Source: Caballeronia terrestris
GTDB taxonomy: Bacteria; Pseudomonadota; Gammaproteobacteria; Burkholderiales; Burkholderiaceae
DNA: 50,565 nucleotides
Reading direction: 5' to 3'
Assembly: GCF_001544515.1 (NCBI RefSeq)
Contig: NZ_FCOL02000040.1
Coordinates: 1 to 50,565 of the forward strand
Shown: one piece after another, positions 49,848 through 50,565 of the stretch
How the letters are laid out: every line of letters begins with the position of its first letter
How positions within the stretch are numbered: the first letter of the stretch is position 1
Notes under the pieces: generated by a model
What the model was told of the DNA's origin: nothing
Databases searched by the model: none
The model's input: the letters and a program-made list of their open reading frames with translations, nothing else
Position numbers and translations under genes: made by a program

Positions 49848-50565
49848 TGAGCGATGAACTGAATCAACCCAATGATGCGGGCGCGACGCCGGACTCGGCG
49901 AACGCAGGTGAGCGACCGATTGAAGTGAAGCGCTATCAGCACGATGTTGCCACGCGGCTCGTGCCCATGCAGATCGATCATCTTGGAAGACAGTTTTGGG
50001 AATCGTATATGACGCCCGTGAGTTATCAAGTGCGGGCGCTGGTCGAGATTCCGCCGCATTTGCCGGGGATTGTTATCTTTGTGCACGGGGTGAATTCGGA
50101 GGGGGAGTGGTATGACGATGCGGAAATAGCGCTGTGCGAAGGACTCAACAAGCGGTTGAACCGTGGCGACATCAAGCAAAACAGATATCTTGATCGAGAT
50201 CCCGACACCAAGAACCCCATTCCGCGTCGAATCGACCCGGAGTGGAAAGACGCTTACTCACCCGTCATCCGCTTTTACTGGGGCTACAGCGCAAAGAAAG
50301 GCACCGAAAAGCAATGGCGTATTCCACTTCGAAATGACAACGGCTTTGACGCTTGGGCGCCTGAGTGCAACGAGGAGTTTGGCCCATGGTATTGGGGCGG
50401 CGGCCCCTTCCAGAACGGCACGAACAATCTCCAACAGTGTTGGAGCCACACCGGATTCAAGCGTCACGTCTTCGGCTTCGACCTTCAACATCTGAACACC
50501 GAGACGGATCGCCAATTGCAGGATGCCCCGCCGCGCAGTTACTACGCACACGCGGCACAACGGCT
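49847..50565 (+). CDS. Tle3-like type VI lipase effector, N-terminal part (runs off window)
   Basis: At least 239 residues; the frame is open to the window end. It starts at an ATG overlapping the vgrG stop (ATGA). The text GIVIFVHGVNSEGEWYDDAE, followed by VIRFYWGYSAKKG and WYWGGGPFQNGTNNLQQCW, matches the N-terminal alpha/beta domain of Tle3 (DUF3274) phospholipase effectors as I know them; PA0260 of Pseudomonas aeruginosa beside vgrG2b is the type case. The GxSxG nucleophile should lie beyond the window. No signal peptide, as expected for a VgrG-delivered effector. An immunity gene would be expected downstream. Confidence 0.75.
   Translation, partial: MSDELNQPNDAGATPDSANAGERPIEVKRYQHDVATRLVPMQIDHLGRQFWESYMTPVSYQVRALVEIPPHLPGIVIFVHGVNSEGEWYDDAEIALCEGLNKRLNRGDIKQNRYLDRDPDTKNPIPRRIDPEWKDAYSPVIRFYWGYSAKKGTEKQWRIPLRNDNGFDAWAPECNEEFGPWYWGGGPFQNGTNNLQQCWSHTGFKRHVFGFDLQHLNTETDRQLQDAPPRSYYAHAAQR

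Overview
The window looks like chromosomal DNA of a Burkholderia sensu lato bacterium (Caballeronia or Paraburkholderia type). The grounds are high GC, GC-rich codon third positions with long antisense shadow frames, a hairpin repeat at the left edge of a kind I associate with Burkholderia intergenic DNA, and a family mix (polyhydroxybutyrate depolymerase, ProQ/FinO, DUF3597, several GGDEF proteins, VgrG with a lipase effector) usual in that group. The genus is inferred. I saw no tRNA, rRNA, CRISPR array or intact insertion sequence.

Layout. 174-3033 (-): two permeases and a Tat-type binding protein of a polyamine-like ABC importer, with no ATPase in view. 3179-15087: an island of predicted amide-bond chemistry. 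One minus-strand operon encodes a transglutaminase/DUF2126 amidoligase fusion, a circularly permuted ATP-grasp/alpha-E fusion and a second transglutaminase, all with overlapping start and stop codons. Beside it lie a zinc metallopeptidase and a third transglutaminase (+), then separate alpha-E and ATP-grasp genes (-). 15485-18826: an Asp-nucleophile alpha/beta hydrolase, a lone receiver protein, a small membrane protein and a diguanylate cyclase. 19029-20151: small unknown genes and a decayed hicB antitoxin remnant. 20322-23390: a purine nucleoside permease family protein, a small exported protein and two Hsp20 genes behind a sigma-32-like promoter. 23391-28614: a CHASE-PAS-PAS-GGDEF-EAL protein coupled to a periplasmic binding protein, then a cyclase-family hydrolase. 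28696-30895: three unrecognised genes. 30905-35632: phospholipase D-like lipoprotein, a repeat-containing proline-rich protein, PHB depolymerase and a third GGDEF protein. 36016-40959: chromate-type transporter, ProQ/FinO protein, small membrane protein, HAD phosphatase, an intergenic direct repeat, DUF3597 protein and a second small exported protein. 41012-46530: a hexuronate locus with polygalacturonase facing a transporter, uronate dehydrogenase and HpcH/HpaI aldolase. 46531-50565: a gene-poor stretch, then a vgrG broken by a one-base frameshift, overlapped by the start of a Tle3-like type VI lipase effector that runs off the window.

The most promising unusual system is the 3.2-15.1 kb island. 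It combines three candidate ATP-dependent ligases, three transglutaminase-fold proteins, two alpha-E modules and a zinc peptidase, in one fused and one unfused set. Its product is unknown. Two sequence oddities stand out: the fused ATP-grasp lacks the Lys/Gly-rich loop of its stand-alone paralogue, and the third transglutaminase has Cys where its two paralogues have the catalytic His.
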